From: Streptomyces sp. NBC_00536
Lineage (GTDB): Bacteria > Actinomycetota > Actinomycetes > Streptomycetales > Streptomycetaceae
Assembly: GCF_036346295.1 (NCBI RefSeq)
Contig: NZ_CP107819.1
Span: forward strand, 5,208,001-5,272,000
Direction of reading: 5' to 3'
Length of the DNA stretch: 64,000 nt
Positions 30,729-39,825 of this stretch are shown piece after piece. Each line of letters starts with the position of its first letter. Position 1 is the stretch's first letter. The notes under the pieces were generated by a model. That model saw nothing but the letters and a program-made list of their open reading frames with translations. It did not search any database and had not been told where the DNA came from. The position numbers and the translations under genes are program-made.

Positions 30729-31457
30729 ATGGGCGTGGTCGTGATCATCCTTGCCGCCGGGTACGGCGTGGCCGCCGGGCTGCTCCTGCCCCGGGCCGTC
30801 TACCGGTTCGGCGCCCCGCCGGGGGAGCCGTGGCGGTCGAGCTGCCCGCAGGGCCACCCGCTGGGCGGCGGGCCGCGCGGCTGGCTGGGGCCGGCGCGCT
30901 GCTCCGGCCGCCGCTACGGGCCGCGCGCCACCCGTACGGCCGTACTCGGCGCGTTGGTCTGCGCGGCGCTGGCCGCGGCCGCCGGGGCCCGGCCGGAAAC
31001 CGCGGTCTTCGTCGCGCTGGCGCCCGTACCGCTCCTGCTCGCCCTGGTGGACCTGGCCGTGCACCGGCTGCCCGACGTACTGACCCTGCCGCTGGCCGCC
31101 GCGGTGGCCGGGCTGCTCGGGGTGGCGGCCGCGCTGCCCGGCGCCGCCGGGTCCTGGCGGCTCGCGCTGCTGGGCGGGGGCGCGCTCGGGGCGGGGTACC
31201 TGGTGCTGTTCGTCATCAACCCGGCCGGGCTCGGCTTCGGGGACGTCAAGCTCGCGCTCCCCCTCGGGGTCGCTCTTGGGTGGTACGGGTGGGGGGTATG
31301 GGCGGCGGGGGCCTTCCTGGGCTTCCTCTACGGCGCCCTGTACGGCCTCGCCCTTGTGCTGCGGGGCCGGGCGCGGGGCCAAGACCCTTTCCCCTTCGGC
31401 CCTTTCATGGCGGCCGGCGCGCTCACCGGAATGCTCCTCGGCGGCCTCGGAGCGTAA
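30729..31457 (+). CDS. Prepilin peptidase, A24 family (TadV/CpaA-like)
   Basis: A 242-residue membrane aspartyl protease that should cut Flp and TadE leaders. The two catalytic Asp sites are LALVDLAVHRLPD and GFGDVK, both intact. About six membrane helices. The N-terminal cysteine region of PilD-type enzymes is reduced to SCPQGHPLGG and ARCSGR, so methylase activity is doubtful. It is the only prepilin peptidase visible and lies 10 kb from the Tad locus, whose pilins carry its target motif. ATG 30729 (GGCGGG upstream); ATG 30693 is in frame. A strong terminator follows. Confidence 0.88.
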   Translation: MGVVVIILAAGYGVAAGLLLPRAVYRFGAPPGEPWRSSCPQGHPLGGGPRGWLGPARCSGRRYGPRATRTAVLGALVCAALAAAAGARPETAVFVALAPVPLLLALVDLAVHRLPDVLTLPLAAAVAGLLGVAAALPGAAGSWRLALLGGGALGAGYLVLFVINPAGLGFGDVKLALPLGVALGWYGWGVWAAGAFLGFLYGALYGLALVLRGRARGQDPFPFGPFMAAGALTGMLLGGLGA

Positions 31458-31516
31458 TCGTGTCGCGGCAATGCACGCAGCAGGCTTTACGAAGGGTTAT
31501 GGTGGAACCCCCCCCT

Positions 31517-31560
31517 CGGGCCGGTCCGTATCCCCCCCACGGACCGGCCCGTTTTTCTTT
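31517..31560 (+). terminator. Intrinsic terminator after the prepilin peptidase
   Basis: CGGGCCGGTCCGT (31517-31529) pairs with ACGGACCGGCCCG (31539-31551), nine-base loop, followed by TTTTTCTTT. A textbook rho-independent terminator 60 bp after the stop. Confidence 0.92.
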
Positions 31561-31599
31561 CCCGGTCCCCCGGACCCGGAGGAACGGGGAACCCGCAGG

Positions 31600-32637
31600 T
31601 CATCCCCGCTGGGCCCAGATGTTGGCCCCGGGCGTCGAGACCGCGAAGGAATCGATCTCCTTCAGCTCATGCTCCGAGAGCGCGGGACCCGTCAGCGCGG
31701 CCACGTTCTCCTCCAGCTGTTTCACGCTGGACGCGCCGATCAGTGCCGAGGTCATCCGCTCGTCGCGCAGCACCCAGTTCAGCGCCAGCTGCGAGAGCGA
31801 CTGCCCGCGCCGCTCCGCGATGCCGTTCAGCCCGTTGAGCCGCCGGACCACGTCCTCGGAGAGCAGGGCCGGGTTCAGGGACTTGCCCTGGGTGGCCCGC
31901 GAGCCCTCCGGGATGCCCTTGAGGTACTTGCCGGTCAGCAGGCCCTGGGCCAGCGGCGCGAAGGAGATGCAGCCCATGCCGGCCTCCTCCAGGGTGTCCA
32001 GCAGTCCGTCCTCCTCCGTCCAGCGGTTGATCATGGAGTACGAGGGCTGGTGGATCAGCGGGCGCACCCCCATCTCCCGGAGGATCCGCACGGCCTCGGC
32101 CGTCTGCTCCGCCGTGTAGGAGGAGACGCCGACGTACAGCGCCTTGCCCTGCCGGACCGCGGACGCGAGCGCGCCCATGGTCTCCTCCAGCGGGGTCTGC
32201 GGGTCGAAGCGGTGCGAGTAGAAGATGTCGACGTAGTCGACGCCCATCCGCTTCAGCGAGGCATCGAGGGAGCCGAGCAGGTACTTCCGGCTGCCCCACT
32301 CGCCGTAGGGACCCGCGTGCATGAGGTAGCCGGCCTTGGTGGAGAGCACCAGCTCCTCGCGGTGGGACGCGAAGTCCCGGGCGAAGATCTTGCCGAAGTT
32401 CAGCTCGGCGGAGCCGGGCGGCGGTCCGTAGTTGTTGGCCAGGTCGAAGTGGGTCACGCCGAGGTCGAAGGCCCGCCGCAGGATCGACCGCTGGGACTCC
32501 AGGGACGTGTCGTCCCCGAAGTTGTGCCACAGTCCGAGGGAGATCGCGGGGAGCTTCAGGCCGCTGCGCCCCGAGCGCCGGTACTCCATGGAGTCGTAGC
32601 GCGAGGGCTCTGCCCGATAGGGATTGGTATCAGTCAC
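31600..32637 (-). CDS. Aldo/keto reductase (YghZ/L-glyceraldehyde 3-phosphate reductase type)
   Basis: A 345-residue NADPH-dependent reductase of the AKR14/YghZ group. Recognisable are LPAISLGLWHNFGDD, HFDLANNYGPPPGSAELNFG (catalytic Asp and Tyr), STKAGY with the catalytic Lys, DYVDIFYSHRFD and LIGASSVKQLEENVAAL for NADPH. The YghZ group reduces short aldehydes such as methylglyoxal or L-glyceraldehyde 3-phosphate. Start GTG 32637 has GGGAGG seven bases upstream. Longer in-frame starts exist but have no ribosome binding site. Divergent from uppS. Confidence 0.92.
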   Translation of the reverse strand: MTDTNPYRAEPSRYDSMEYRRSGRSGLKLPAISLGLWHNFGDDTSLESQRSILRRAFDLGVTHFDLANNYGPPPGSAELNFGKIFARDFASHREELVLSTKAGYLMHAGPYGEWGSRKYLLGSLDASLKRMGVDYVDIFYSHRFDPQTPLEETMGALASAVRQGKALYVGVSSYTAEQTAEAVRILREMGVRPLIHQPSYSMINRWTEEDGLLDTLEEAGMGCISFAPLAQGLLTGKYLKGIPEGSRATQGKSLNPALLSEDVVRRLNGLNGIAERRGQSLSQLALNWVLRDERMTSALIGASSVKQLEENVAALTGPALSEHELKEIDSFAVSTPGANIWAQRG

Positions 32638-32765
32638 GTTGTCCTCCCTATCACGGACTTGTGACAGACCGAGTTGGGTGAGGCCCGCGCAAGCGCAGTA
32701 ATGTTGCGGCCTTGAGGGGGGACCGCAATTCGCACGGGGGCTTTGCACGGAGGGGCTGGAAGATC

Positions 32766-33527
32766 GTGAATCTGCGCGACCTGGTGTACAGGCTCTACGC
32801 ACGCCGGGTGGAGGGCCGCATCGACCATGACGCGGCGCCCAAGCACATCGGCGTCATCCTGGACGGCAACCGGCGCTGGGCCAAGGCCTCCGGCGGCACC
32901 ACGGAGCAGGGCCACCAGGCCGGAGCCGAGAAGATCTCCGAGCTGCTCGGCTGGTGCGACGAGTCGGACGTCGAGGTCGTCACGCTGTGGATGCTCTCCA
33001 CGGACAACCTCGACCGGCCCGAGAACGAACTCGGCCCGCTCCTGACGATCATCGAGAACACCGTGCGGGGCCTCGCCGCGGACGGACGCTGGCGGGTCCA
33101 CCACGTCGGGAACATGGACCTGCTGCCCTCGCGCACGCAGTCCGTGCTCAAGGAGGCCGAAGAGGCCACCCTCGACCGCGGCGGAATACTGGTCAACGTC
33201 GCCGTCGGCTACGGCGGCCGCCAGGAGATCGCGGACGCGGTGCGCTCGCTGCTCCTGGAGCACGCCTCGAAGGGCACCTCCTTCGAGGAGCTGGCCGAGA
33301 TCCTCGACATCGACCACATCGCCGAGCACCTCTACACGCGCGGCCAGCCCGACCCGGACCTCGTGATCCGCACCAGCGGCGAACAGCGGCTGTCCGGATT
33401 CATGCTCTGGCAGAGCGCCCATTCCGAGTACTACTTCTGCGAAGTCTTCTGGCCGGCCTTCCGGAAGGTGGACTTCCTGCGCGCCCTGCGCGACTACGCC
33501 GCACGTCACCGGCGCTACGGGACCTGA
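32766..33527 (+). CDS. uppS: Isoprenyl transferase (cis-prenyl diphosphate synthase)
   Basis: A 253-residue UppS-family enzyme that condenses isopentenyl diphosphate into long cis-polyprenyl chains for cell-wall lipid carriers. The P-loop is [12 protein letters not shown] with catalytic Asp33. NLDRPENEL and the C-terminal [28 protein letters not shown] are the other conserved blocks. Start GTG 32766 (GGAAG upstream). Streptomycetes normally carry a second family member near recO, so chain length may differ from the main undecaprenyl enzyme. A terminator follows. Confidence 0.92.
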   Translation: MNLRDLVYRLYARRVEGRIDHDAAPKHIGVILDGNRRWAKASGGTTEQGHQAGAEKISELLGWCDESDVEVVTLWMLSTDNLDRPENELGPLLTIIENTVRGLAADGRWRVHHVGNMDLLPSRTQSVLKEAEEATLDRGGILVNVAVGYGGRQEIADAVRSLLLEHASKGTSFEELAEILDIDHIAEHLYTRGQPDPDLVIRTSGEQRLSGFMLWQSAHSEYYFCEVFWPAFRKVDFLRALRDYAARHRRYGT

Positions 33528-33551
33528 TTCCCGGCCGCTGGCCGCCTGCCC

Positions 33552-33588
33552 CGAACCGGGCCCCGGACTCCTTCCGGGGCCCGGTTCG
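33552..33588 (+). terminator. Stem-loop terminator after uppS
   Basis: Perfect 15-bp stem (33552-33566 with 33574-33588), seven-base loop, followed by a short CGTTTCCC stretch, 24 bp after the stop. Confidence 0.85.
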
Positions 33589-33904
33589 CGTTTCCCTCCC
33601 TCCTCCGCTTTCCCACCCGGCGGGCCGGCCCGAGGCCTTCACCAGGGATTCACCGAGCGTCCGTCATATGCCGTGGCATGGCGGCGGGTGTTCGAGGGCA
33701 TATCCCTTGCAGGTCGATGCCCGGTCCACGGGTGTCGAGTCTCAGCGGACGGCACAGGGCCGTCCGCCCGGGAGGCCCTTTGCACCAGGACGCGCGTGCG
33801 GTTCGCACGGACGGATTGGAGGGCCGGAATTCGGCCCTGGCACGGCGGCCGATGACCGGTCCGGTCTTCATGGCCCGACCTCTTCCGAGGGGGTACGTCC
33901 TTCC
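33589..33904. other. Gap before phoH with no gene seen
   Basis: 316 bp between the uppS terminator and the PhoH start. Short frames here lack ribosome binding sites and family resemblance. It contains a small inverted repeat ATGCC-GT-GGCAT near 33668-33680 and a GC-rich stretch ending in GAGGGGG at 33888-33894, which probably serves the PhoH GTG. A promoter for phoH must lie here, but I cannot fix its boxes. Confidence 0.5.
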
Positions 33905-35221
33905 GTGGTGACCAGCACAAAGCGCCGCCTGCCCGACAGGCGGACCTACGTCCTCGACACCAGCGTCCTGCTGGCAGACCCCAACGCGATCTCCCGCTTC
34001 GACGAGCACGAGGTCGTGCTCCCGATCGTGGTGATCACCGAGCTGGAGGCCAAGCGGCACCATCCCGAACTCGGCTACTTCGCCCGGCAGGCGCTGCGCC
34101 TGCTCGACGACTTCCGCGTTCGCTACGGTCGCCTCGACGCCCCCATCCCGTTGGGCGATCTCGGCGGCACACTGCGTGTCGAGCTCAACCACTCCGATCC
34201 GGGCATCCTGCCCGCGGGCTTCCGGCTGGGGGACAACGATTCGCGGATCCTCGCGGTCGCCCGCAACCTGCAGGCCGAGGGGTACGACGTCACGGTCGTG
34301 TCGAAGGATCTCCCACTGCGCATCAAGGCCTCCTCCGTGGGGCTGATCGCCGAGGAGTACCGGGCGGAACTCGCCATCACCGATGCCGGCTGGACCGGCA
34401 TGAGCGAGATCGCCCTCTCCGGCGAGCAGGTGGACCTCCTCTACTCCGAGGACCGGCTGTACGTCCCCGAGGCCGCGGAACTGCCCGTGCACACCGGGCT
34501 GGTCATCCAGTCCGAGCGCGGCAAGGCGCTGGGCCGGGTCACGCCGGACGGCAACGTACGGCTCGTGAAGGGGGACCGCGAGGCCTTCGGGCTGCACGGC
34601 CGCAGCGCCGAGCAGCGCATCGCGCTCGACCTGCTCCTCGACCCCGAGATCGGGATCATCTCGATGGGCGGCCGGGCCGGCACCGGAAAGTCGGCGCTCG
34701 CGCTCTGCGCGGGCCTGGAGGCGGTGCTGGAGCGCCGCCAGCACCAGAAGGTGATGGTCTTCCGGCCGCTGTACGCGGTGGGCGGCCAGGACCTCGGCTA
34801 CCTCCCCGGCGACGCGGCCGAGAAGATGAGCCCCTGGGCCCAGGCGGTGTTCGACACCCTCTCGGCGGTGGCCGGGCGCGATGTCATCGAAGAGGTGCTG
34901 GGCCGGGGGATGCTGGAGGTGCTCCCGCTCACCCACATCCGGGGCCGCTCGCTGCACGACGCCTTCGTGATCGTGGACGAGGCCCAGTCGCTGGAGCGCA
35001 ACGTCCTGCTCACCGTGCTGTCCCGGATCGGGGCGAACAGCCGGGTCGTCCTGACCCATGACGTCGCCCAGCGGGACAACCTGCGGGTCGGCCGGTACGA
35101 CGGAGTGGTGGCCGTGGTCGAGAAGTTGAAGGGCCATCCGCTCTTCGCCCACATCACGCTCACCCGGTCCGAGCGCTCGCCCATCGCCGCCCTCGTGACG
35201 GAGATGCTCGAAACCCTCTGA
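33905..35221 (+). CDS. PIN-domain/PhoH ATPase fusion (PhoH2-like)
   Basis: A 438-residue two-domain protein. The N-terminal PIN nuclease domain has its acidic residues in [13 protein letters not shown] (Asp18), ITELEAK (Glu45), GDNDSRIL (Asp109/Asp111) and VVSKDLPLR (Asp134). The C-terminal PhoH ATPase has Walker [10 protein letters not shown] (254-262), Walker [12 protein letters not shown] and [17 protein letters not shown]. The PIN-PhoH fusion is known as PhoH2, reported in mycobacteria as an ATP-dependent RNA helicase/RNase. All active residues are present. GTG 33905 or the next GTG, 33908, is the start. No antitoxin gene lies directly upstream. Confidence 0.9.
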   Translation: MVTSTKRRLPDRRTYVLDTSVLLADPNAISRFDEHEVVLPIVVITELEAKRHHPELGYFARQALRLLDDFRVRYGRLDAPIPLGDLGGTLRVELNHSDPGILPAGFRLGDNDSRILAVARNLQAEGYDVTVVSKDLPLRIKASSVGLIAEEYRAELAITDAGWTGMSEIALSGEQVDLLYSEDRLYVPEAAELPVHTGLVIQSERGKALGRVTPDGNVRLVKGDREAFGLHGRSAEQRIALDLLLDPEIGIISMGGRAGTGKSALALCAGLEAVLERRQHQKVMVFRPLYAVGGQDLGYLPGDAAEKMSPWAQAVFDTLSAVAGRDVIEEVLGRGMLEVLPLTHIRGRSLHDAFVIVDEAQSLERNVLLTVLSRIGANSRVVLTHDVAQRDNLRVGRYDGVVAVVEKLKGHPLFAHITLTRSERSPIAALVTEMLETL

Positions 35222-35634
35222 CAAAGCTCAGAAAGGACCCATAGCGGTACGGAAGTTGGCGCCGTCCGGCAAAGGCGAAAGAGACTAGCCGGGCGGCGCT
35301 CCGCTGCACAGGACTTCGCCGGAAACAGTGGAGTCGTGCCAGGTGTGACCTTTCCCACGCAACGAAGAATTGCCTCGCGGCGTCGAGGTCCGGCAGAGTC
35401 TGCTTTCCGTAAGGCCCCGCATACGGCACACGTGTATCCCCCAGGGCTGCACAGCTCGGCAACAACTCCACAATCGACCGCCGTATGCCGCCCGCAAGCA
35501 CCACGCGGCACTCCCAGCACGGGAGTTGCCCACGGGCCCGCGCCTCCTGTGACCACAGCACGATGGAGGCCAGTGTCAGGGGCACTCCTGCGTCCGCGAG
35601 GTCACCGTTGCGGACGCTGCTGGAAGGACACCGT
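35222..35634. other. 413-bp gap before the transglycosylase gene
   Basis: No convincing gene. The sequence is lower in GC than its surroundings around 35230-35480. Such long leaders before secreted wall hydrolases in actinobacteria can hold a c-di-AMP (ydaO-type) riboswitch, so I looked for its conserved GCTAACC and GGGGAATC-type blocks and did not find them. GGAAGGAC at 35621-35628 is the ribosome binding site of the next gene. Confidence 0.45.
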
Positions 35635-36348
35635 GTGAGCCGCATCTCGGTCCGGGGATTCGCCGTGGCATCAGCCACCGCGGTCACCACCGTCGGCGCC
35701 GTCGTGGGTGTTGCCACAGGCGACCCCCAGAACTCGACCAACCTCGAGACGACCGCGTCGGGAGCGACTCTCCTCGCTGACATTCCCACGGGCGAGCAGG
35801 CCAAGGTGCAGAACGCCTCGCTGACGCAGCAGGCCGACGCCCTCTCGCACGCCGCCGACACCGACGCCAAGCGCTCGGTCGAGGAAGCGGCCCGCATCCA
35901 GGCCGCCAAGGACGCGAAGGACAAGAAGTCCGAGGCCGTGGCCAAGGAGAAGTCCGACGCCGAGGCGAAGGCCGCCAAGGAGCGCGAGGCGAAGGAGCAG
36001 GTGGCCAGCCGGTCCGCCAGCCGCGACGCCTCTTCCTTCACGCCGAAGAGCTCCTACACGATCTCCGAACTCAAGTCGATCGCGGCGCAGATCGTGCCCT
36101 CGGGCCAGCTCCAGTGCTTCTCGAACATCGTCGATGCCGAGTCCACCTGGAACTACCTGGCGGTCAACGACTCCTCGGGCGCCTACGGCCTGGTCCAGGC
36201 GCTCCCCGGGTCGAAGATGAACTCGGTCGCCTCCGACTGGCGCACCAACCCCGCCACGCAGATCCAGTGGGGCCTGAACTACATGAACGAGCGCTACGGC
36301 AGCCCGTGCAGCGCCTGGTCGTTCCACCAGGCCAACGACTGGTACTAG
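35635..36348 (+). CDS. Secreted lytic transglycosylase-like (SLT domain) protein
   Basis: A 237-residue exported protein. Signal peptide (RGFAVASATAVTTVGAVVGVATG), then an Ala/Lys/Glu-rich segment (about residues 50-120, predicted coiled coil, KDAKDKKSEAVAKEKSDAEA), then a C-terminal lysozyme-like domain: CFSNIVDAESTWNYLAVNDSSGAYGLVQALPGSKM, QIQWGLNYMNERYGSPCSAW. The Glu in DAEST is the expected catalytic acid. Two cysteines probably pair. Start GTG 35635 follows GGAAGGAC. It likely cleaves peptidoglycan during growth. Confidence 0.87.
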   Translation: MSRISVRGFAVASATAVTTVGAVVGVATGDPQNSTNLETTASGATLLADIPTGEQAKVQNASLTQQADALSHAADTDAKRSVEEAARIQAAKDAKDKKSEAVAKEKSDAEAKAAKEREAKEQVASRSASRDASSFTPKSSYTISELKSIAAQIVPSGQLQCFSNIVDAESTWNYLAVNDSSGAYGLVQALPGSKMNSVASDWRTNPATQIQWGLNYMNERYGSPCSAWSFHQANDWY

Positions 36349-36370
36349 TCCGCGGCCCCGCACAACCTCC

Positions 36371-36405
36371 AGGAGCCCCGCACCGTCCTACGGTGCGGGG
36401 CTCCT
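36371..36405 (+). terminator. Stem-loop terminator after the SLT gene
   Basis: Perfect 15-bp stem (36371-36385 with 36391-36405) with loop TCCTA, 22 bp after the stop. Confidence 0.85.
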
Positions 36406-36458
36406 CGCGTGTACCGTCGTCGGGGTCGCGTTGGGACGGGCGGGGGGAAAGGGACGAC

Positions 36459-37796
36459 ATGTCGAAGTGGGCAGCCTGGCTGGGCCGGCTCGGAAGAGGG
36501 CTGAGCCAGGTCGAGGCGAAGCTGGACGAGCGCCGGGCCGAGGTCGAGGCGGAGAACGCCGAACCGGCCGTCGTCGCACCGGCGCCCGTGCCCGCGCCGG
36601 TGGCCGCCGCCGCTGTCGCGCAGGGCGCCGAGCCGCCCGCCGCGCCCGACCCGGCCGCGGGGCGGCTGAGACCCGACCCGGTGGCCGTGGTGCCCTGGGG
36701 GATGCGGGTGGCCGCCGAGGTCAGCTGGCGGCTGCTGCTGGTCGCCGGAATGCTCTGGGTCGTCATGAAGGTGATCAGCGAAGTCCGGCTGGTCGTCCTC
36801 GCCTTCGCCGCGGCGCTCCTCGTCACCGCGCTGCTCCAGCCCTTCGTGGTCCGGCTGCGCCGACTGGGCCTGCCCCGCGGGCTGGCCACCGCCGTCACCG
36901 CCATCCTCGGCTTCGTGATCATCGGGCTGGTCGGCTGGTTCGTGGTGTGGCAGGTCATGGAGAACCTGGACCAGCTCTCGGCCCGGGTCCGCGACGGCAT
37001 CGAAGAGCTGAAGCGCTGGGCGCTCAACAGCCCGTTCCATGTGACCGAGCAGCAGATCAACGACATCGCCAAGAACCTCAGCGACACCATCGGCACCAAC
37101 ACCCAGGAGATCACCTCCGCCGGGCTGCAGGGCGTCACGGTGATGGTCGAGATCCTGACGGGCATTCTGCTCGCCATGTTCTCCACCCTCTTCCTGCTGT
37201 ACGACGGCAAGAAGATCTGGGAGTGGGTGCTCGGCCTCGTACCCACTCCCGCGCGCGCCGGGGTCGCGGGCGCCGGTCCGCGCGCCTGGCGCACCCTGAC
37301 CGCCTACGTACGGGGCACGGTCATCGTGGCCCTCATTGACGCCATCTTCATCGGCCTCGGGCTGTGGTTCCTCGACGTGACGATGGCGGTCCCGCTGGCC
37401 GTCTTCATCTTCCTGTTCGCCTTCATCCCGCTGGTCGGCGCGGTGATCTCGGGCGCCCTCGCGGTGGTCGTGGCCCTGGTGACCCAGGGTCCGTTCACCG
37501 GCCTGATGGTGCTGGCCGTCGTACTCGCCGTCCAGCAGATCGAGGGGCACGTGCTGCAGCCGTTCATCCTGGGGCGGGCGGTACGGGTGCACCCGCTGGC
37601 CGTGGTGCTTTCGGTGGCCGCTGGTGGCATGATCGCGGGCATCGGGGGCGCTGTGGTCGCCGTACCGCTGGTCGCCGTCACCAACACGGTCGTCGGCTAT
37701 CTGCGGGTGTATTCGCGGGAGCAGGACGCGCAGTTCGGTCCGGGCCCGCACGGGGCGACCGCCGTGGACCGGGCGGCGGTCCAACAGGGGGAGTAG
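36459..37796 (+). CDS. AI-2E family (PerM/TqsA-like) membrane permease
   Basis: A 445-residue membrane protein. Residues 1-75 are a cytoplasmic Glu then Ala/Pro-rich extension. The membrane core holds about eight helices: MKVISEVRLVVLAFAAALLVTALLQPFVVRLRR at its start, TLFLLYDGKKIWEW in the middle and the family signature LFAFIPLVGAVISGALAVVVAL and LQPFILGRAVRVHPLAVVLSVAAGG. Proteins of this family export AI-2 or act as Na+/H+ antiporters; the substrate is unknown here. ATG 36459 has GGGGGGAAAGGGA before it. Next gene starts five bases after its stop. Confidence 0.9.
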   Translation: MSKWAAWLGRLGRGLSQVEAKLDERRAEVEAENAEPAVVAPAPVPAPVAAAAVAQGAEPPAAPDPAAGRLRPDPVAVVPWGMRVAAEVSWRLLLVAGMLWVVMKVISEVRLVVLAFAAALLVTALLQPFVVRLRRLGLPRGLATAVTAILGFVIIGLVGWFVVWQVMENLDQLSARVRDGIEELKRWALNSPFHVTEQQINDIAKNLSDTIGTNTQEITSAGLQGVTVMVEILTGILLAMFSTLFLLYDGKKIWEWVLGLVPTPARAGVAGAGPRAWRTLTAYVRGTVIVALIDAIFIGLGLWFLDVTMAVPLAVFIFLFAFIPLVGAVISGALAVVVALVTQGPFTGLMVLAVVLAVQQIEGHVLQPFILGRAVRVHPLAVVLSVAAGGMIAGIGGAVVAVPLVAVTNTVVGYLRVYSREQDAQFGPGPHGATAVDRAAVQQGE

Positions 37797-37801
37797 CAGC
37801 G

Positions 37802-38518
37802 GTGATATCCGAGCCCGAAGCCGATTCAGGCTGGACGACCGAAGTCGTGGAGCCTCCCACGGAGGCCGCTCCCGGTCGGGAGCGGGGCGGTGGCGGCCCG
37901 TGGGGCGGCCGCTGGCTGTGGGCCCTGGGCGGGGCGGTGCTGGCCTCGGCGCTGTGGGCGGGCGGGCTGTACGCCCTGGGGGACCGCCTGGCCGAGCCGC
38001 CGATGGCCTACCGGCTGCCGGAGAAGCTCTGCGACAGCATGAAGGGCACGGCGCTGACCGCCGCCCTCGGGGACCTGCGCAAGGACGCCCCGACGAGCAT
38101 GAACTCCGAGCACCCCGCGCTGGACTGGGGGATGTGCTCCCTGAGCACCGCGCCGCCCAACGACGGCAGCGGCAACAAGGTCGGCAGCTTCAACGTGTGG
38201 GCGACCGTCCAGTTGCACAAGAAGACCGACCCGGCGGCGGAGTTCGACGTCGAGAACCCCTGGGAGCGGGGCGGGTTCACGGCGGACCGGGCCTCCGTGC
38301 CGGACCTCGGCGAGCGCGCCGTGATGACCCCGGCGAGCGACGCCCAGGGCCCCGAGCTGAAGGTGCTCGACGGCGGAGCGGTGTTCTCCCTGCTGGTGTC
38401 GCCCTTCGGCGGCGGTGACCCGATGCGGCCCCCCGGGACGGGCAGGGTCGACTACGCCCCGATCGAGGCGGCCATGATCGCGGACATGCGCGCACTGATG
38501 GCGGCCGTGAAGAAGTAG
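37802..38518 (+). CDS. Membrane-anchored extracellular protein of unknown function
   Basis: A 238-residue protein with a cytoplasmic tail of about 35 residues, one membrane helix (WLWALGGAVLASALWAGGLYAL) and an extracellular domain with two cysteines (LCDSMKG, WGMCSLS). The ectodomain resembles the DUF3558-like lipoprotein pattern only loosely. GTG 37802 lies five bases after the AI-2E permease stop, with GGGGGAG upstream, so the two genes are cotranscribed and may act together. Confidence 0.8.
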   Translation: MISEPEADSGWTTEVVEPPTEAAPGRERGGGGPWGGRWLWALGGAVLASALWAGGLYALGDRLAEPPMAYRLPEKLCDSMKGTALTAALGDLRKDAPTSMNSEHPALDWGMCSLSTAPPNDGSGNKVGSFNVWATVQLHKKTDPAAEFDVENPWERGGFTADRASVPDLGERAVMTPASDAQGPELKVLDGGAVFSLLVSPFGGGDPMRPPGTGRVDYAPIEAAMIADMRALMAAVKK

Positions 38519-38541
38519 CGGGCCGGGCCGGGGACGCACGA

Positions 38542-38577
38542 AGGGCCCCGCTGCCGTGGTGACGGCGGCGGGGCCCT
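38542..38577. terminator. Bidirectional terminator between convergent genes
   Basis: A 16-bp stem (38542-38557 with 38562-38577, one G-T pair) with a four-base loop lies between the unknown membrane protein and ahpD, which converge here. Confidence 0.85.
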
Positions 38578-38619
38578 GCGCTGTGCACGCGCGGGTGGCG
38601 CGGGATCCTTCGGGTGGTG

Positions 38620-39171
38620 CTACGCGGTGGCGGTGGCCTCTTCGAGGGCCGCTTCCGCGTCGAGGGTGACCGCGACGGCCTGGATCACCGAGGCGACCTT
38701 GAAGGCCTCCTGGACCGTCTCGCGGTCGAGCCCGGCCTTGCGCAGGACCTGCTCGTGCGAGTCCAGGCACTGGCCGCAGCCGTTGACCGCGGAGACCGCG
38801 AGCGACCACAGCTCGAAGTCGACCTTCTCGACGCCGGGGTTGCCGATGACGTTCATCCGCAGGCCCGCGCGCAGCGTCCCGTACTCCGGGTCGGAGAGCA
38901 GGTGGCGGGTCCGGTAGAAGACGTTGTTCATCGCCATGATCGCGGCGGCGGACTTGGCCGCGGTGTAGGCCTCCGCGGACAGGTTCGCCTTCGCCTCGGG
39001 CTCCAGCTCACGCAGGACGCGCGGGGAGCGGGCGGCGATCGCGCAGGCGAGGACCGTGCCCCACAGCTGCTGCTGCGTGAGCTTGTCCTGGTTGCCGATG
39101 ACCGAACCGAGGTTCAGCTTCAGGTCCTTGGCGAAGTCCGGGACGGACGACTTCAGCGTGTCGAGGGACAC
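38620..39171 (-). CDS. ahpD: Alkylhydroperoxidase AhpD
   Basis: A 183-residue CMD-fold peroxidase. The active-site motif is [10 protein letters not shown] (Cys132, Cys135, His139), complete with the preceding Glu in [14 protein letters not shown]. AhpD reduces AhpC in actinobacteria, which lack AhpF. Its ATG is four bases after the ahpC stop, so the two are one operon. The order ahpD-ahpC divergent from oxyR is the one known in Streptomyces coelicolor. Confidence 0.95.
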   Translation of the reverse strand: MSLDTLKSSVPDFAKDLKLNLGSVIGNQDKLTQQQLWGTVLACAIAARSPRVLRELEPEAKANLSAEAYTAAKSAAAIMAMNNVFYRTRHLLSDPEYGTLRAGLRMNVIGNPGVEKVDFELWSLAVSAVNGCGQCLDSHEQVLRKAGLDRETVQEAFKVASVIQAVAVTLDAEAALEEATATA

Positions 39172-39174
39172 GGG

Positions 39175-39729
39175 TCACTCACCGGCCAGCAGCGCGCCGG
39201 CGTCGAGGGTGCCCTCGCCCTTGTTCCAGTTGCAGGGGCACAGCTCGTCGGTCTGCAGGGCGTCGAGGACCCGCAGGACCTCCTTGGGGTTACGGCCCAC
39301 GGAACCGGCGGTCACCATCGTGAACTGGATCTCGTTGTTCTGGTCGATGATGAAGACGGCGCGCTGGGCGAAGCCGTCCTCGCCCTGGACGCCACAGGCG
39401 GCCATGAGCTCGTGCTTGGAGTCGGCCAGCATCGGGAAGGGCAGGTCACGCAGGTCGGCGTGGTCCTTGCGCCAGGCGTGGTGCACGAACTCGGAGTCGC
39501 CGGAAACGCCGAGGATCTGGGCGTCGCGGTCGAGGAACTCGTCGTTCAGCTTGCCGAAGGCGGCGATCTCGGTCGGGCAGACGAAGGTGAAGTCCTTCGG
39601 CCAGAAGAACACCACGCGCCACTTGCCCTCGTAGGCCTTGTGGTCGATCTGGGCGAACTCGCTACCGGCCTCCAGGGAGACACAAGCGGTCAGATCGTAC
39701 GAGGGGAACTTGTCACCGACAGTGAGCAC
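39175..39729 (-). CDS. ahpC: Peroxiredoxin AhpC
   Basis: A 184-residue 2-Cys peroxiredoxin. Peroxidatic Cys51 is in DFTFVCPTE, and the resolving region near the C-terminus is DELCPCNWN (Cys164 and Cys166). The remaining blocks (LGVSGDSEFVHHAWRK, PFPMLADSKHEL) are typical. GTG 39729 is chosen: GGAG lies five bases upstream and VLTVGDKFP matches the family start. It detoxifies peroxides using electrons from AhpD and should be induced by OxyR under peroxide stress. Confidence 0.96.
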   Translation of the reverse strand: MLTVGDKFPSYDLTACVSLEAGSEFAQIDHKAYEGKWRVVFFWPKDFTFVCPTEIAAFGKLNDEFLDRDAQILGVSGDSEFVHHAWRKDHADLRDLPFPMLADSKHELMAACGVQGEDGFAQRAVFIIDQNNEIQFTMVTAGSVGRNPKEVLRVLDALQTDELCPCNWNKGEGTLDAGALLAGE

Positions 39730-39825
39730 GCGCACTCCAAGCAGAGGGGAAAGCTGACTTTTTGGGGGCTTTCCAAGGGGGTTGGACGTGTTCCACATGC
39801 TGGCACACCTGGATTGATTACAGAA

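Noticed and set aside
35222..35634. c-di-AMP (ydaO-type) riboswitch before the SLT gene
   Set aside because: Expected from family context, but the conserved sequence blocks are not present.
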